A stretch of DNA of 64,000 nucleotides from Leptodactylus fallax. Its lineage: Eukaryota > Chordata > Amphibia > Anura > Leptodactylidae. Both the position numbers and the translations under genes were made by a program. The notes beneath the pieces were generated by a model, which worked only from the letters and a program-made list of their open reading frames with translations, did not search any database and was not told where the DNA came from. The number at the start of each line of letters is the position of its first letter. Within the stretch, counting starts at the first letter, position 1. Below, in pieces: positions 52,620-62,884 of this stretch. The stretch is taken from NCBI GenBank assembly GCA_947044405.1, contig CAMRHE010000205.1:1178001-1242000 (forward strand). Reading direction: 5' to 3'.

Positions 52620-52912
52620 CTATGTTCACACCTTTCATTATTTTGATACCAAAGTAATACCAGAAGTAGATCCAGTGGAAGTATAAATCCTTCTGCTCTG
52701 TTTCCTTCTCCGTATGGTGGTGATGCAGAATGTCAATTATACCTATGGAAATGATGGTGTTTTCCATAAAGGTATAATAAGGGCAAAAAGTCTGCAAAGG
52801 AAAACTCTGCGGACTTCCTGTGAAAAAGGCTGCAGAAAAAAACGCGATACATTTTGGCCACATTTTTTCTGCAGTGTTTTTTTACTACGTCTCACTATGT
52901 GGGGCCTTAGCC
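52620..52912. mobile_element. GGGGCCTTAGCC MITE, left end decayed
   Basis: The right end CTATGTGGGGCCTTAGCC is followed by TTA. Interior GTCAATTATACCTATGGAAA and CTGCAGAAAAAAACGCGATA match 38301-38551 and 11661-11988. The left end is near the CCTATGTTCACACC text at 52619 but is not clear. Confidence 0.55.
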
Positions 52913-53045
52913 TTATTGTGGTTGCACCAGTGTATTTGGTGGTGCTATATGTAATAGCCCTCTCAAATGTCAGTGGGAAAGAACCATAACAACGTGTGAC
53001 AAAGCTTTGTCGGTTAGTGCTGCCCTCAAAATTGAAGAATTTTAA

Positions 53046-53471
53046 AGTGGTTGTCCTTGAATTGGATAAACCACAAAGGAGGCCAAGGCAGGTGTAACAT
53101 TAAAAAAAAAATAAAATAAACATACATTCCTGTCCCTGGCACCGATGTTTTATCAATATGCAATAATGGGGAAAAGAAAAGCAAAAACAAATTTTTTTTT
53201 TTAAATTATTAATATCAATAAAATATGTATGTGACCCCTATGGAATAACATGCTGATGGGGGGGGAGGGGAGTCTGGCTGCTGAGACCCCCACTGATCAC
53301 GAAAATGAGGGTCCTATTTCCCCATTCAACCTGCTTAGCCTGCTGCTCCATTCATATGGGTACCCAGTACCCCTGTTCTCCTGATGGGTGGGGTTCAGCA
53401 GTTGGACCCTGACCATATGTTATCCTCCATCTTTTAGATAGGGGATACCATTAGGACTTGGGCCATCCCCT
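53046..53471. mobile_element. TTAA-type MITE
   Basis: TTAA at 53042-53045 precedes AGTGGTTGTCCTTGAATTGG, and GGGCCATCCCCT precedes TTAA at 53472-53475. The interior has the GTAACATTAAAAAA… and GGGTGGGGTTCAGCAGTTGG blocks seen in related elements. The two halves are unlike each other, so it may be two fused elements. Confidence 0.5.
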
Positions 53472-53557
53472 TTAAACACAGTGATTTGCACTTCTGATAG
53501 TGATCACATTGGTTATCTTATGAGCACAATCTAGTTGAAACGACCGTCACCATTTAA

Positions 53558-53778
53558 GGCTAGGTTCACATCTGCACAGGGCTCTCCATCAGTGGACCCG
53601 AACGACGTCAGCGACAGACCACTAAAACAGTGGTTACCCGCGGACACCAGTGGACTCTATTGACTATAATGGAGTCCGCTGTTCTCAAACTGAAAGCGGC
53701 AGAGAGATAAGTCCTCCATGTAGGACTTCTCTCTCTGCCGAATTCTGGCAGTTTCTGCAGCGGAGACTGAACTTATCC
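53558..53778. mobile_element. 221-bp TWA-type MITE, TAA duplication
   Basis: TAA at 53555-53557 and 53779-53781 flanks GGCTAGGTTCACATCTGC and …GAGACTGAACTTATCC. The interior GACTATAATGGAGTCCGC and the CTCCATGTAGGACTTCTC hairpin are shared with 56653-56850 and 60520-60882. Confidence 0.7.
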
Positions 53779-53784
53779 TAAGTG

Positions 53785-54485
53785 TCACCTTATGAACATA
53801 CACTATGATTGAAAGCGTCCATTTGTGGTCACCTTTCTTCTAATGTGTATGGCCACCTTATCTCTTGCTAAGGGATTTTTTACATTTGACAGTGTAAACA
53901 AGTCAGTATTAAGAATGAGACTGGGACTAGATTTTTCCTTTTCATGTAATGTAATCATTAACTGCTGGCCTTTTCTTCTATTATCACTATTTGCCTAAGT
54001 AAAACAGTGCTACACCCAGTACCTGGCAGGTGACTCACTGAGGTGTAATGTGAATACAAGGCTATATTATCATCAGCATGTGACTGATAAGAAAGTGTTC
54101 CATGATACTGAAATTGCTACTTTTTACTTTGTACCTTATTACTAGATGATTGACTTTTATAGTAGACAGGGTGGCTGGCAGGTGTAATCTGGTCACAACA
54201 GTTATGCAACATGTAGCTGTACCCGGGTAAAGTGTCACTGCAAATTTTATTGTGTTTTGTTTTTCAGTAGATATTATATTCCAACCTGTGGATAGGCCAT
54301 GAGTATGAAAAATCCATTTGAGGCGGAAAACCTCTTTAGGCAATAATAATAATTTTGTTTAGTTAAGTTAAGTTTATTAAGTTAGTCTGATACGGTGTCA
54401 TATCCTGTGAGGTAATGTGGGAGCGTGAACAGAGGATACATTTTAGGGATTCTAACTACGGAAGGGTTTACATTAGGAGTTGTGA
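53785..54485. other. Unassigned sequence
   Basis: No exon or element was recognised. Confidence 0.35.
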
Positions 54486-54488
54486 TAA

Positions 54489-54797
54489 GCTAAAGCCCCA
54501 CGTTGCAGAAATCCCACGTTTTTTGGCTGCATTTTACAGAACCAACAAAGTGAATGAGATTACATTAATCTCAACAACGCGTTGCAGAAAAAGAGTTACT
54601 GGAAAGCTAGGTTTTGAAAAATGCAGCATGTTAATCTTGGCTGTGGAATCGTAAGCCTTTTCCTTATATATTTAATAGGAGAAGAAAAACGCAGAGAAAA
54701 AAAAAAGCAGAAACTCAATGAAAAAAGCTGCATAAATAATGACGATGCATTTTCGTTGGTTTTTTTTAGCTGTATTTCGCTATGTTGGGCCTTAACC
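54489..54797. mobile_element. GCTAAAGCCCC…GGGCCTTAACC MITE
   Basis: Inverted ends between TAA (54486-54488) and TTA (54798-54800). It contains GAAAAATGCAGCATGTTAAT and other family words. The frames at 54415-54842 cross its ends and are not genes. Confidence 0.65.
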
Positions 54798-55129
54798 TTA
54801 AAGAGAGACTACCAAAGTCTTCTTGTGTATATGTTGCGGTAGGGGCGGTTCGTGGCATAGAGAACATATCTTTTTGTGTCAAAGTGCAGACTTGTTGCTG
54901 AGAAATTCAACTTTTAATCCATATGCAAATTAACAAATTAGGATTAAAAATTGATTTTCTTAGCAGAAAGATTGCACTTTAACAAACAAACCTACGTTGA
55001 CTCTTCCACTTACTGTCTGTAAAGCAGCATTCAAATGGTTTAGACGGTGGTCAATGCATGACTACTGTTTCATCAGGATTACAGTATGGGACAGTAGTCC
55101 TGCGGTAAGGCAGTGATTCACAGTATCAT

Positions 55130-55688
55130 CAGGGCCACTTTAACACAATGGTGTGTACTTGTACAGGGCCCTACGGTATGGTAGCAGTGGACTTCTTGGG
55201 ACAGTGGGACAGTCCTGCACTTAGAGTGCTGTCCCGCTGTTCAGGGCTATCCAGCTGTGCCACGTCTCCAACTCATCTGCATCCTCTGGGCACAGATGAG
55301 TTGAGTACAATGGTGGACCAGGGAGCTGACTGCTCAGTTCTTCACCATTCGGCCACTGTCTTTGCTCAAGGTGTCTGCTGTTGCACCCTGAAGCTGCTGG
55401 TAGCAGAGAGAGAAGAGAACAGGGGAACGGGAAAAGGTGAGTATTAGGTTTTTTTTTTTCTTTGTTTGATACATACCTGTAGGAGGACTTTACACTGGTG
55501 GGGCCACTGGGAGAGACAGGTTAATGTGTGATGCCACTGCAGGGGTATCATATTGTATGGGGCCACTGAGGGGCATTATAGTATGTATGGAGCATTATAA
55601 TTTGTGTGGATCAGGTATTACTAAGTAGTGCTGAGGGGGGGGGGGACACATAATCCTTTGCACTGGGCCCACCAGTGCAATGGCCCTG
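55130..55688. mobile_element. 559-bp hAT-like MITE (CAGGGCCACTTTAAC)
   Basis: The ends CAGGGCCACTTTAAC and …TGCAATGGCCCTG are flanked by a perfect 8-bp duplication agtatcat (55122-55129, 55689-55696). The left 170 bp (GTGGGACAGTCCTG, AGTGCTGTCCCGCTGTTC, CAACTCATCTGCATCCTCTG) match 13190-13360. It lacks the minisatellite of that copy. AAAAGGTGAGTATTAGG at 55431-55447 is a strong 5' splice-site consensus. Confidence 0.9.
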
Positions 55689-55699
55689 AGTATCATAGA

Positions 55700-56650
55700 T
55701 GGGGAAATTGTGAGTTAGGGTCTCCGTACACTGTGTAGGAAATAAAGGTGCTATATGGACTGTATTTTCTGGACAGCTAATGCCCATGTGCAGCTAGCAT
55801 TTAGCCTCGGATCAAACATTTAGTGCTCCAGAGCAGAATTCATGATTCATTCATAAATAAACATTGCCCAGTGCCTGTAGCAGTAAAACCTCTCCCACCA
55901 TCACGCTATAACACCGTGTTTGACTGCTGATGTGATGATCTTATTTTGGACTGCTTTTTTAGTGTTACCCTAGATGTAATGGGATCCATGCCTTCTAAAA
56001 AGTTCCGCTTTTGACCTGTGACTCTGCAGAATACTGCAGTACTCCAAAAGGCATGAGGAAAATGATCGGCTTTTATGTTCACATTCACACTTGTGTTGGA
56101 GGTTCAGTCGGGATATATATATGTGTCATATATGACAATAAGCGTAGGATTGCAGTGATTTTCGTCTGTGTCAGTCAGTGACTGTATTTCAGCTGCTGTG
56201 ACTACTGAGCATCTTATTCTAAGCATTCCTAACTGTAGGTTTATGGCAAAATGAAAACAATATTTATTATACAATAAGTAAATGTCTCTGCTTGCTTTTA
56301 GTGAATGGAAACTCACTTCTATACAGTCAAATGACAATGTGGAAAAATTTAATCTTGATAGTTTGCTGTAATATCTGGCATTTACAGTAAATTGCATTCT
56401 AAAATTATTTGGACATTTATTTTAGTTGTCCCACAATGAAACTTTAAATTTACTCACTTAAAATATAAGTTTTTTTTGTGTGCAAAAAATGGCTCCTGTG
56501 TCTTGATATTGTTGTTCTATACTTGTGCTAGGTGCTAAGAAGTTCCCCCACATCCTGCACTCGAGAATAACTTCACTGCTTGAGGAAAAGAGAATAGGGG
56601 CAGTCTGTTTGAGCTACTGAGCATGTGTGACCACCAGCACCGAACATTAT
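55700..56650. other. Unassigned AT-rich sequence
   Basis: No exon, RNA gene or element end was recognised. Confidence 0.35.
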
Positions 56651-56652
56651 TA

Positions 56653-56850
56653 CACTAGGTTGACACTAGCGTTCGGGGACATGGGGACCCGAAAGACGGA
56701 CACCCTGCCAATTTAATAATGGGGTCCACCGGGTTTCCACCCATTTTCTACTGAAACCGGCAGAGAGAAAAGTCCTTTCCTGCAGGACTTTTCTCTCTGC
56801 CGTTTTTAAGTGGATTCAGCAGAGACTCCAACGCGAGGGTGAACCCAGCC
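56653..56850. mobile_element. 198-bp TWA-type MITE, TTA duplication
   Basis: TTA at 56650-56652 and 56851-56853. The ends are CACTAGGTTGACACTAGCG and CGCGAGGGTGAACCCAGCC. A central hairpin GAGAAAAGTCCTTTCCTGCA / GGACTTTTCTCTC is present. The right TTA also borders the next element. Confidence 0.75.
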
Positions 56851-56853
56851 TTA

Positions 56854-57158
56854 TAGACCAGCTGCAGGAGACAGTGGCCGTGATCATTGTGCTATCAGTG
56901 TATTTCACGGATAGCATACTGACCCATTCTTTTCTATGGGCCTGTACGCATAACCGTGAATTTCATGGTCCTGTGTGCAGGCCGACAGTCCGGGCCGCAA
57001 AATATAGAACACCTATTCCTGTCCTGTTTTGCAGTCCTGTTCATTTAATGAAAGGAGACGCAAAAGCACGGCCCATGCACAGGCGGCACACAGAGGACAT
57101 CCCCGTGTCCCTTTAATTCACAGCTGGCCGGTTGCTGCACGGTCATCTGCAGCCGGCC
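56854..57158. mobile_element. 305-bp TWA-type MITE sharing its TTA with the previous one
   Basis: TTA at 56851-56853 and 57159-57161. The left end TAGACCAGCTGCAGGAGACAG pairs with the complement of ACGGTCATCTGCAGCCGGCC. The interior (GTGGCCGTGATCA, TGACCCATTC, CCGACAGTCCGGGCC) matches 10573-10885. Confidence 0.75.
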
Positions 57159-57788
57159 TTAGACGGAATGTGGAAAACACCAGGGAGTACCACTGCAATA
57201 TCTAGGCACAAGCGTTTTTTTTTTTTAATAATTCCACTTGAAAACTTATGTCTTGCTTGATCTAGCAGTAAAACAGTAACAGCGAAAAATTAGGGACGTA
57301 AAAAATTTAATCCAGTATGTACACTGAGCCACATATGAAAATATAAAACAATATCCCCGTTCTATAGACCGTCACAACACAATTGCAATGCCAACATGTA
57401 TGTCATTATGTTTGCCACCTGGCAACTGTTAATGATTGATGGTCACTATTTGATCTACCCTCTTATCAGATGTCCACATCCCTTTTTCCTCTTTCATCCT
57501 GTTTGTTTATGTTTATTTGTAAAATTCCCTTCGGGGGAGAAAAACTTTGATTTAAAATAAATAAATAAAACAATAAAGTTCCGTAACCAAATTCAGTGGT
57601 GCAGACTGTGCACTCAAATTGTATAAGATACCATATTTTTCCTAGTAGATGCTGGAAGACGTGGGTTATGTCAGTATAACACAATATCTGTTGAGTAAAG
57701 AGTGGGGAGTGGGTTAGTACGCAGATAATGATATACACAATATAAAAAATCCAAAAATTGTTTAATTTTTTTGTATTATGAGTTACAG

Positions 57789-58017
57789 TTCACCATGAAT
57801 TATGAAAATCCTCCACCATACGCAGGGGTTAATCAACCTGGACCTTACCCACCATATGGACAGCCACAAGGTGGCCCAGCTCCTTATCCTGGTTATCCTC
57901 CTGGTCCTGCAGGATATCAGCCACCACAACCAGGCTATCCAGGATATCCCCCCCAGCCTGGCTGGCAAGGTGCTCAACCTCCAGGACCCGTATATATGGA
58001 AGCACCTAAAAACACAG
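57789..58017 (+). CDS. CYSTM1: CYSTM1-like coding exon (N-terminal part)
   Basis: The exon follows the acceptor …TTACAG at 57788, starts translation at 57795 with MNYENPPPYAGVNQPGPYPP and gives 74 residues rich in Pro, Gly, Tyr and Gln. It ends APKNT plus one base at a good donor (ACAG/GTATTT, 58018). This is the cytosolic, intrinsically disordered half of CYSTM1, a small tail-anchored protein. In vertebrate family members MNxENPPPY opens the protein and PK(T/N)TVYVVED follows at just this junction; the phase-1 donor (a single G, first base of Val) fits that. The PPPY motif could bind WW-domain ubiquitin ligases. The Cys-rich membrane segment must be in a later exon not found before 64000. 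Stops follow soon if the intron is read through, so it is not a single-exon gene. Confidence 0.75.
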
Positions 58018-58125
58018 GTATTTAACCTGCACACATCATGTTCACTAAATCTGAAAATGGATAAAGAAAACTCAAATTTTAAAATTTTGCTTTATTAATA
58101 TAAAGTAAAGATGTTGAGGCCTTAA

Positions 58126-58594
58126 AGGGAATCTGTCAGGGCATTTTGAGACACTAAACCACCCACATGTCCATATGGACCTGGAGTTTAGTGTCCCAAA
58201 TCGCCCTGTTGTAATTCAAACCGCAGGTGCATTAAAAATAAAAAAAGCTTTATACTCCCCCTGCCGCTGTACTCCCCGCGCCTGCGCAGTTCTTCAATGA
58301 AGCCAGAGGAGTACACTGCGGCTTCATACGTAGTGAAGCCGGGGTGTCCATCTTTGGCTTCACTGAAGAACAGCGCAGGCGCCGGGAGGCGTGCCAACTA
58401 TGAAGCTCATGAATAAGACAGACTGTTCTCGCCAAGCAGCATCGATCGGACCCTTCTGTAGGTAAGTATAAAGGTTTTTTATTGTTAATGCGCCTGCGGA
58501 TTGCATTACAACAGGGCGATCTGGGACACTAAACCCCAGGTCTATAAGGACCTGTGGGTGGTTTAATATCCCAGATTGACCTGACAGATTCCCT
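58126..58594. mobile_element. 469-bp TTAAAGGGAATCTGTCAG MITE, complete
   Basis: TTAA at 58122-58125 is followed by AGGGAATCTGTCAGGGCA, and the right end CCTGACAGATTCCCT is followed by ATAA (TTAA with one change). The inverted arms carry ACTAAACCACCCACA / GGTGGTTTAATAT and GGACCTGGAG/CCAGGTC. GTAGGTAAGTATAAAGG at 58457-58473 is a strong 5' splice-site consensus at the right edge of the core. It lies about 100 bp into the intron after the CYSTM1-like exon. The truncated relative is at 29125. Confidence 0.88.
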
Positions 58595-58731
58595 ATAAGT
58601 ATTTACTCAAACCATAAATAGATAAATGGCTTAAATAGGTTATCTGACATATTAGAAACATGGAACAGAGAGGCGGGACATTGTCTAAAGTAGAAAAAGA
58701 AAACAACTTTCCTTTTAGATGTCACCTGTTA

Positions 58732-59226
58732 GGGTATGTTCACACACATGTTTGCAGGATGAAAAAAATCTGCTTCAGGAATTAGGAAACGGCTTTTTGA
58801 TGCGTTTTTTTTTTGTTTTGTTTTGTTTGTTTTTAAAATATGATGCGTGTTTTTTTTTAAAAATGATATGGTTTTTGTTGTGGTTTTTGCCACGTTTTTT
58901 TGCTCCAGCACAGTGTATGGAGCTGAAAACTTCACTTAAAAAAAAAAAAAAAAAAAATGCTTGCAGTTTTTGCAAAAACTACGTGAAAAAAAAAAAAACA
59001 CGTCACATTTTTTCTGCCTCACATTGATTTCAATGGGGTTTTTTAAGGCAAAATCCACCTAAACATAGGTCATGTCGCTTTTTTTTTTCCTCTAGCTGAA
59101 AAAATCAGCTAGGGTAAAAAAAAAAAAACTGCTACTGACTCCCACTGAAATTAATGGGAGATGTTTTTTTTTTAAGGCAGATTTTGCCTCAAAATCAGCC
59201 TGCAAAAACTCAGTGTGAACATACCC
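58732..59226. mobile_element. 495-bp TWA-type foldback element
   Basis: TTA at 58729-58731 is followed by GGGTATGTTCACACACATGT, and GTGTGAACATACCC is followed by TAA at 59227-59229. The interior is poly(T)- and poly(A)-rich and pairs across a centre near 58940. No coding capacity. Confidence 0.75.
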
Positions 59227-59229
59227 TAA

Positions 59230-59445
59230 GGGTATGCTTAGGATGATTGGGCCTAATCAGGAAGGAGTCTCGAGCCGCGGATCTGCTGCAAGATCGAGCA
59301 GGACGCTTCTTTTTTCCGCATCCTGTTGCGATCTCTGCCTCCCATTGAAAACAATGGGAGACGGATTCCGGGAGGAATCTGCTCCGGATTCGGGGGTGAA
59401 ATCCGCCCCCAAATCCGTGGCAAACTCCTCAGTGTGAACACAGCC
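59230..59445. mobile_element. 216-bp TWA-type MITE sharing its TAA with the previous one
   Basis: TAA at 59227-59229 and 59446-59448. It begins GGGTATGCTTAGGATGATTG and ends CAGTGTGAACACAGCC. Inner hairpins are CTCCCATTG/CAATGGGAG and GGATTCCGGGAGGAATC. Confidence 0.65.
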
Positions 59446-59456
59446 TAACAGTGCAG

Positions 59457-59720
59457 GCAGCCTGGTCTCCACCATTTCTGATCCTTGCAGACTGGAAGTG
59501 AAGACTTCCTGTTAATCATCGCATGACTACTGCAGCCAATCACGGGCCTCAGTAGTGACGTGTACAAACTGCACATGATTGCTAAGGCTAGTCGTGTCAC
59601 ATGCTGTCTGTGCACATGTTACCGCTGAGGCCAATGGTTGGCTGTAGTGGTGACATGATGAATGGGTAATGATCATTTCCAGTCTGGTATGGATCACAAA
59701 TGATGGGCACCAGGCTGCCA
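59457..59720. mobile_element. 264-bp foldback MITE
   Basis: GGCAGCCTGGTCTCCACCAT with ATCCTTGCAGACTGGAAG on the left pairs with CTTCCAGTCTGG…ATGATGGGCACCAGGCTGCC on the right. The core text (CAGCCAATCACGGGCCTCAG, GCTGAGGCCAATGGTTGGCT) is shared with other GC-rich cores of this window. The ends proper are not defined. Confidence 0.6.
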
Positions 59721-60516
59721 GCTCCATAACAGGTGATATATAAAAATGTGAGCTATATTTTAATTATCCTTTAATTTTTTTTTTTTTTTTTTTTAAGGGA
59801 CGGTACTTTACATTGAAAAGCACACAAGATCTACCAAAAATATTTTTTAAAAAGTATATCATAGTGACTTTGGGATAGCATGTTTGGCACAAACCTAGCA
59901 TACCATGTTAATGTGTTTTAAAACACTTAGTGTATGAGATGGTTATTTTAGACCTGTATTCTAAAAGGAGTCCTATTACATTTCAGAGGTCTGATTACAT
60001 GTCTAAATGACTAGGAAATAGTACTGCTCAGTAGATTGTGCGGCAATAGAATATGCTGTATTGTGTTGTATTCTTTATATTGTACTATAAATAATACCTG
60101 GAACATGCTGCGGCAAATAAATACAGTTCATCCTATAATCTTAAATAAACATGGCCTCGAAAACCAGTCTGCTGTTAATGGCAAAGTAAGGAAAAGTAAA
60201 TAGCGGCGTCACTCAGTGTGTGCTGCGAGAATTTCACAAAATCGTAGAAGCGTTTTGAGAAATATTCAGTATGCTGGATCTAGGCAACTTGAAGAGTAGA
60301 TCTCTAATGATAGGAAATAACATACTGAAGAAAATCTATAACCTACTGATTCAGTCAACAGCCAGATCATTAAAACCAGTGAAGAGAATAGCGTTGATCA
60401 TCTTGCAACAATGGCTGCGGTCAAGGAGTGGGATAAATAAGTCTGCTGTTTAATTGTCTGTTCTTGAAGTTGGTTCTTTGGAAGCAGGAAAAATAGGCAA
60501 GTTTAAAGGGAGTCTG
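59721..60516. other. Unassigned AT-rich sequence
   Basis: A T-run of about 17 at 59776-59793. TTTAAAGGGAGTCTG at 60502-60516 looks like a left end of the TTAA family of 42033, directly before the next element. No exon was recognised. Confidence 0.35.
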
Positions 60517-60519
60517 TAA

Positions 60520-60882
60520 GGGCTGGTTCACATCTGCGTTCGGGTTTCCATCCGAGGAGTCCGCTTAGGGACCCCCCTGAACGGAAACTTATACGCATAA
60601 AAAAGCGATTTACCTGGGAAACCCATGGACCCCATGGACTATAATGGGGTCCATGTGGTTTCTGCTCGGTTTCCGCACGAAACACGCGGAGAGAAAAGTG
60701 CTGCTTGCAGTACTTTTTTCTCTTCGCATGCTTCGTGCGGAAATCACACAGACCCCATTATAGACTATGGGGTCCGCGGGTTTCCCAGGTAAACTGCCTT
60801 TTTATGCGTATAGGTTTACATTCGAGGGGTCCCCAAAGCGGACTCCCCGAACGGAAACCCGAACGCAAATGTGAATCGGGGC
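60520..60882. mobile_element. 363-bp palindromic foldback element, TAA duplication
   Basis: TAA at 60517-60519 and 60883-60885 flanks GGGCTGGTTCACATCTGCGT and the complement of CGCAAATGTGAATCGGGGC. The halves match around about 60705 (TATACGCATAAAAAAGCGAT against TTTTTATGCGTATAGG; ATGGGGTCCATGTGGTTTCT against AATCACACAGACCCCATTAT). A right half alone is at 43315-43498. Confidence 0.88.
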
Positions 60883-60889
60883 TAAGCAG

Positions 60890-61189
60890 GGAAATCGAAG
60901 CCGCAGTAGCTTGTAGTGGAAATTGGGATATTCACAGCAGGGGCTCAGGGACAATGCCCAGAATCTGTTCGGATCAGGGGCATGTAATCCTAAACTATGG
61001 TCAAATTTCACTCTTACCTGTTGCCATTTAGAAGAGGTTGAAGGAAGTCTCCAGTCCAAAATGGCTCTCAACCAATATTAGTGCCATGTAGGAGCCTCTA
61101 ATAGTAGCAGAAACATATCTTTATAGCCACAACCTGCAGTATTGATTCTTTTTTATAAATATGCAAATCAGCTTGGTGGTGCAAAAAAC
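60890..61189. other. Unassigned sequence
   Basis: Nothing was recognised. Confidence 0.35.
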
Positions 61190-61390
61190 AGGAGATGGTA
61201 GGGGTCTAAGTGGCAAAACCAACACTACAGGGAGCTAAAGGCCCACCCGCAGTGCACCAACTTCTTCATTTGTATAAGGCTTCAAAGTTGTTTTTTTCCC
61301 AAATCTACAAACAAGACATACATAAGAAAGCTATGATGTTTTTTACTGTAATGTGCTTTGTAACACATTGGTGACAGTGGATTATGTATG
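61190..61390. repeat. Dispersed repeat shared with 32990-33170
   Basis: TAGGGGTCTAAGTGGCAAAA, ATAAGGCTTCAAAG, AAATCTACAAACAAG and ACTGTAATGTG are in the same order as in the other copy. The family is unknown. Confidence 0.6.
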
Positions 61391-62241
61391 GATAGATTAT
61401 GACTCCCTTTAGCATTTTCAGTCTCTGTCTGGGTTTAAACTGTCTGTAGGCAAATCTTCCATATCAGGCCTGCCCCTGATGCACATGCAGCCTAATTTAC
61501 ATATCCATAAAAAGATGATTATCTCTGTATTGGTTTATCAGTTTGTGGTCACAAAGGTAAGCTTCTGCTCCATTAAAGGCCCCTACATAGCACTATTATT
61601 GGCTTGGTAGTCATTTTGGGCCTAATAGACCCCATTTTGAATAGCAGTCATAAATAGCTATCTGCAGTCTCCACTGTTAAAAGCAAAACGTCAGATGTAA
61701 CGTTCTGTAGTGTCTAATTTGCTTGCGGTAGTTTGGTTTATATGGTGATATTTCTAGGTTACAGTTTTCAGTTTGTACTTTTCACTCTGAGCTTAAAAGA
61801 ATTTCTCAGCCTCTCTCTCAAAGACCCCAGAGGAGTAGGGCAGAGTGGATAACTGTTTGGTTCGGGTAGATTGTGTTTTCTGGGCAATAAACATGCTAGT
61901 TTTGGGCTATCCTTATATAATTCTAAATGCGTACTTTCTGAGCTACAATACTATGTAGTACCTGATATGAACAAGGTTCCCCATGTCCAGGATGATGTGA
62001 CTTTCAAGGGGAGAGATTATTTTGCATGTGTTACAGAGTGGTACATACTGGCCAGGTACAGGTGATGGAATAACCAGGAAGAGAAGGCATCTTGTTGGTG
62101 ATTTCACAAATAGAGGTGCTGATTTAGAACATAATGTAGATTTGCTGAAAGAGGTGCGATGTCTTTGAGGTAGCACAGTCAATGGGGATAATCTGCATAT
62201 TGCAAATGTAGTCAAGGCTGCAAGCAAGGATGCTGAAATTG
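61391..62241. other. Unassigned sequence
   Basis: No exon or element was recognised. The C-terminal half of the minus-strand frame at 61943-62476 lies here but does not resemble transposase. Confidence 0.35.
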
Positions 62242-62868
62242 ACCTCTTGGCTGCATCTCTGATCAGTCTTCTCCTTGTTTGAGATGAAAGTTTAGCGGGA
62301 TGGCTGAGTCTTGGTAGATTTGCAGTGGTCTGATACTCCTTCCATTTCAATATGATCGCTTGCACAGTGCTCCTTGGGATGTTTAAAGTTTGGGAAATCT
62401 TTTTGTATCCAAATCCGTCTTTAAACTTCTCCACAACAGTATCACGGACCTGCCTGGTGTGTTCCTTGGTCTTCATGATGCTTTCTGCGCTTTAAACAGA
62501 ACCCTGAGACTATCACAGAGCAGGTGCATTTATACGGAGACTTGATTACACACAGGTGGATTATATTTATCATCATCAGTCATTTAGGACAACATTGGAT
62601 CATTCAGAGATCCTCACTGAACTTCTGGAGTGAGTTTGCTGCACTGAAAGTAAAGGGGCCGAATAATATTGCACGCCCCACTTTTCAGTTTTTTATTTTT
62701 TACAAAAGTTTAAAATATCCAATAAATTTTGTTCCACTTCACGATTGTGTCCCACTTGTTGTTGATTCTTCACCAAAAAATTAAAATTTTATATCCTTAT
62801 GTTTGAAGCCTGAAATGTGGCAAAAGGTTGAAAAGTTCAAAGGGGATGAATACTTTCGCAAGGCACTG
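62242..62868 (-). pseudogene. Truncated Tc1-like element with transposase N-terminus
   Basis: Minus strand. The terminal sequence CAGTGCCTTGCGAAAGTATT (complement ending at 62868, next to TA) and the following repeat are those of a widespread vertebrate Tc1 family. The gene starts at 62476 with MKTKEHTRQVRDTVVEKFKD and covers the first helix-turn-helix (KISQTLNIPRSTVQAII) and the linker to about residue 78. After that the frame departs from transposase, so the catalytic domain and the other terminus are lost. The wording differs from families A, B and C in this window. Confidence 0.85.
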
Positions 62869-62884
62869 TATATGGGTTATATAT

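Noticed and set aside
61943..62241. C-terminal half of the minus-strand frame that starts as Tc1 transposase
   Set aside because: After about residue 78 the sequence no longer resembles transposase; it is flanking DNA read in frame after truncation of the element.
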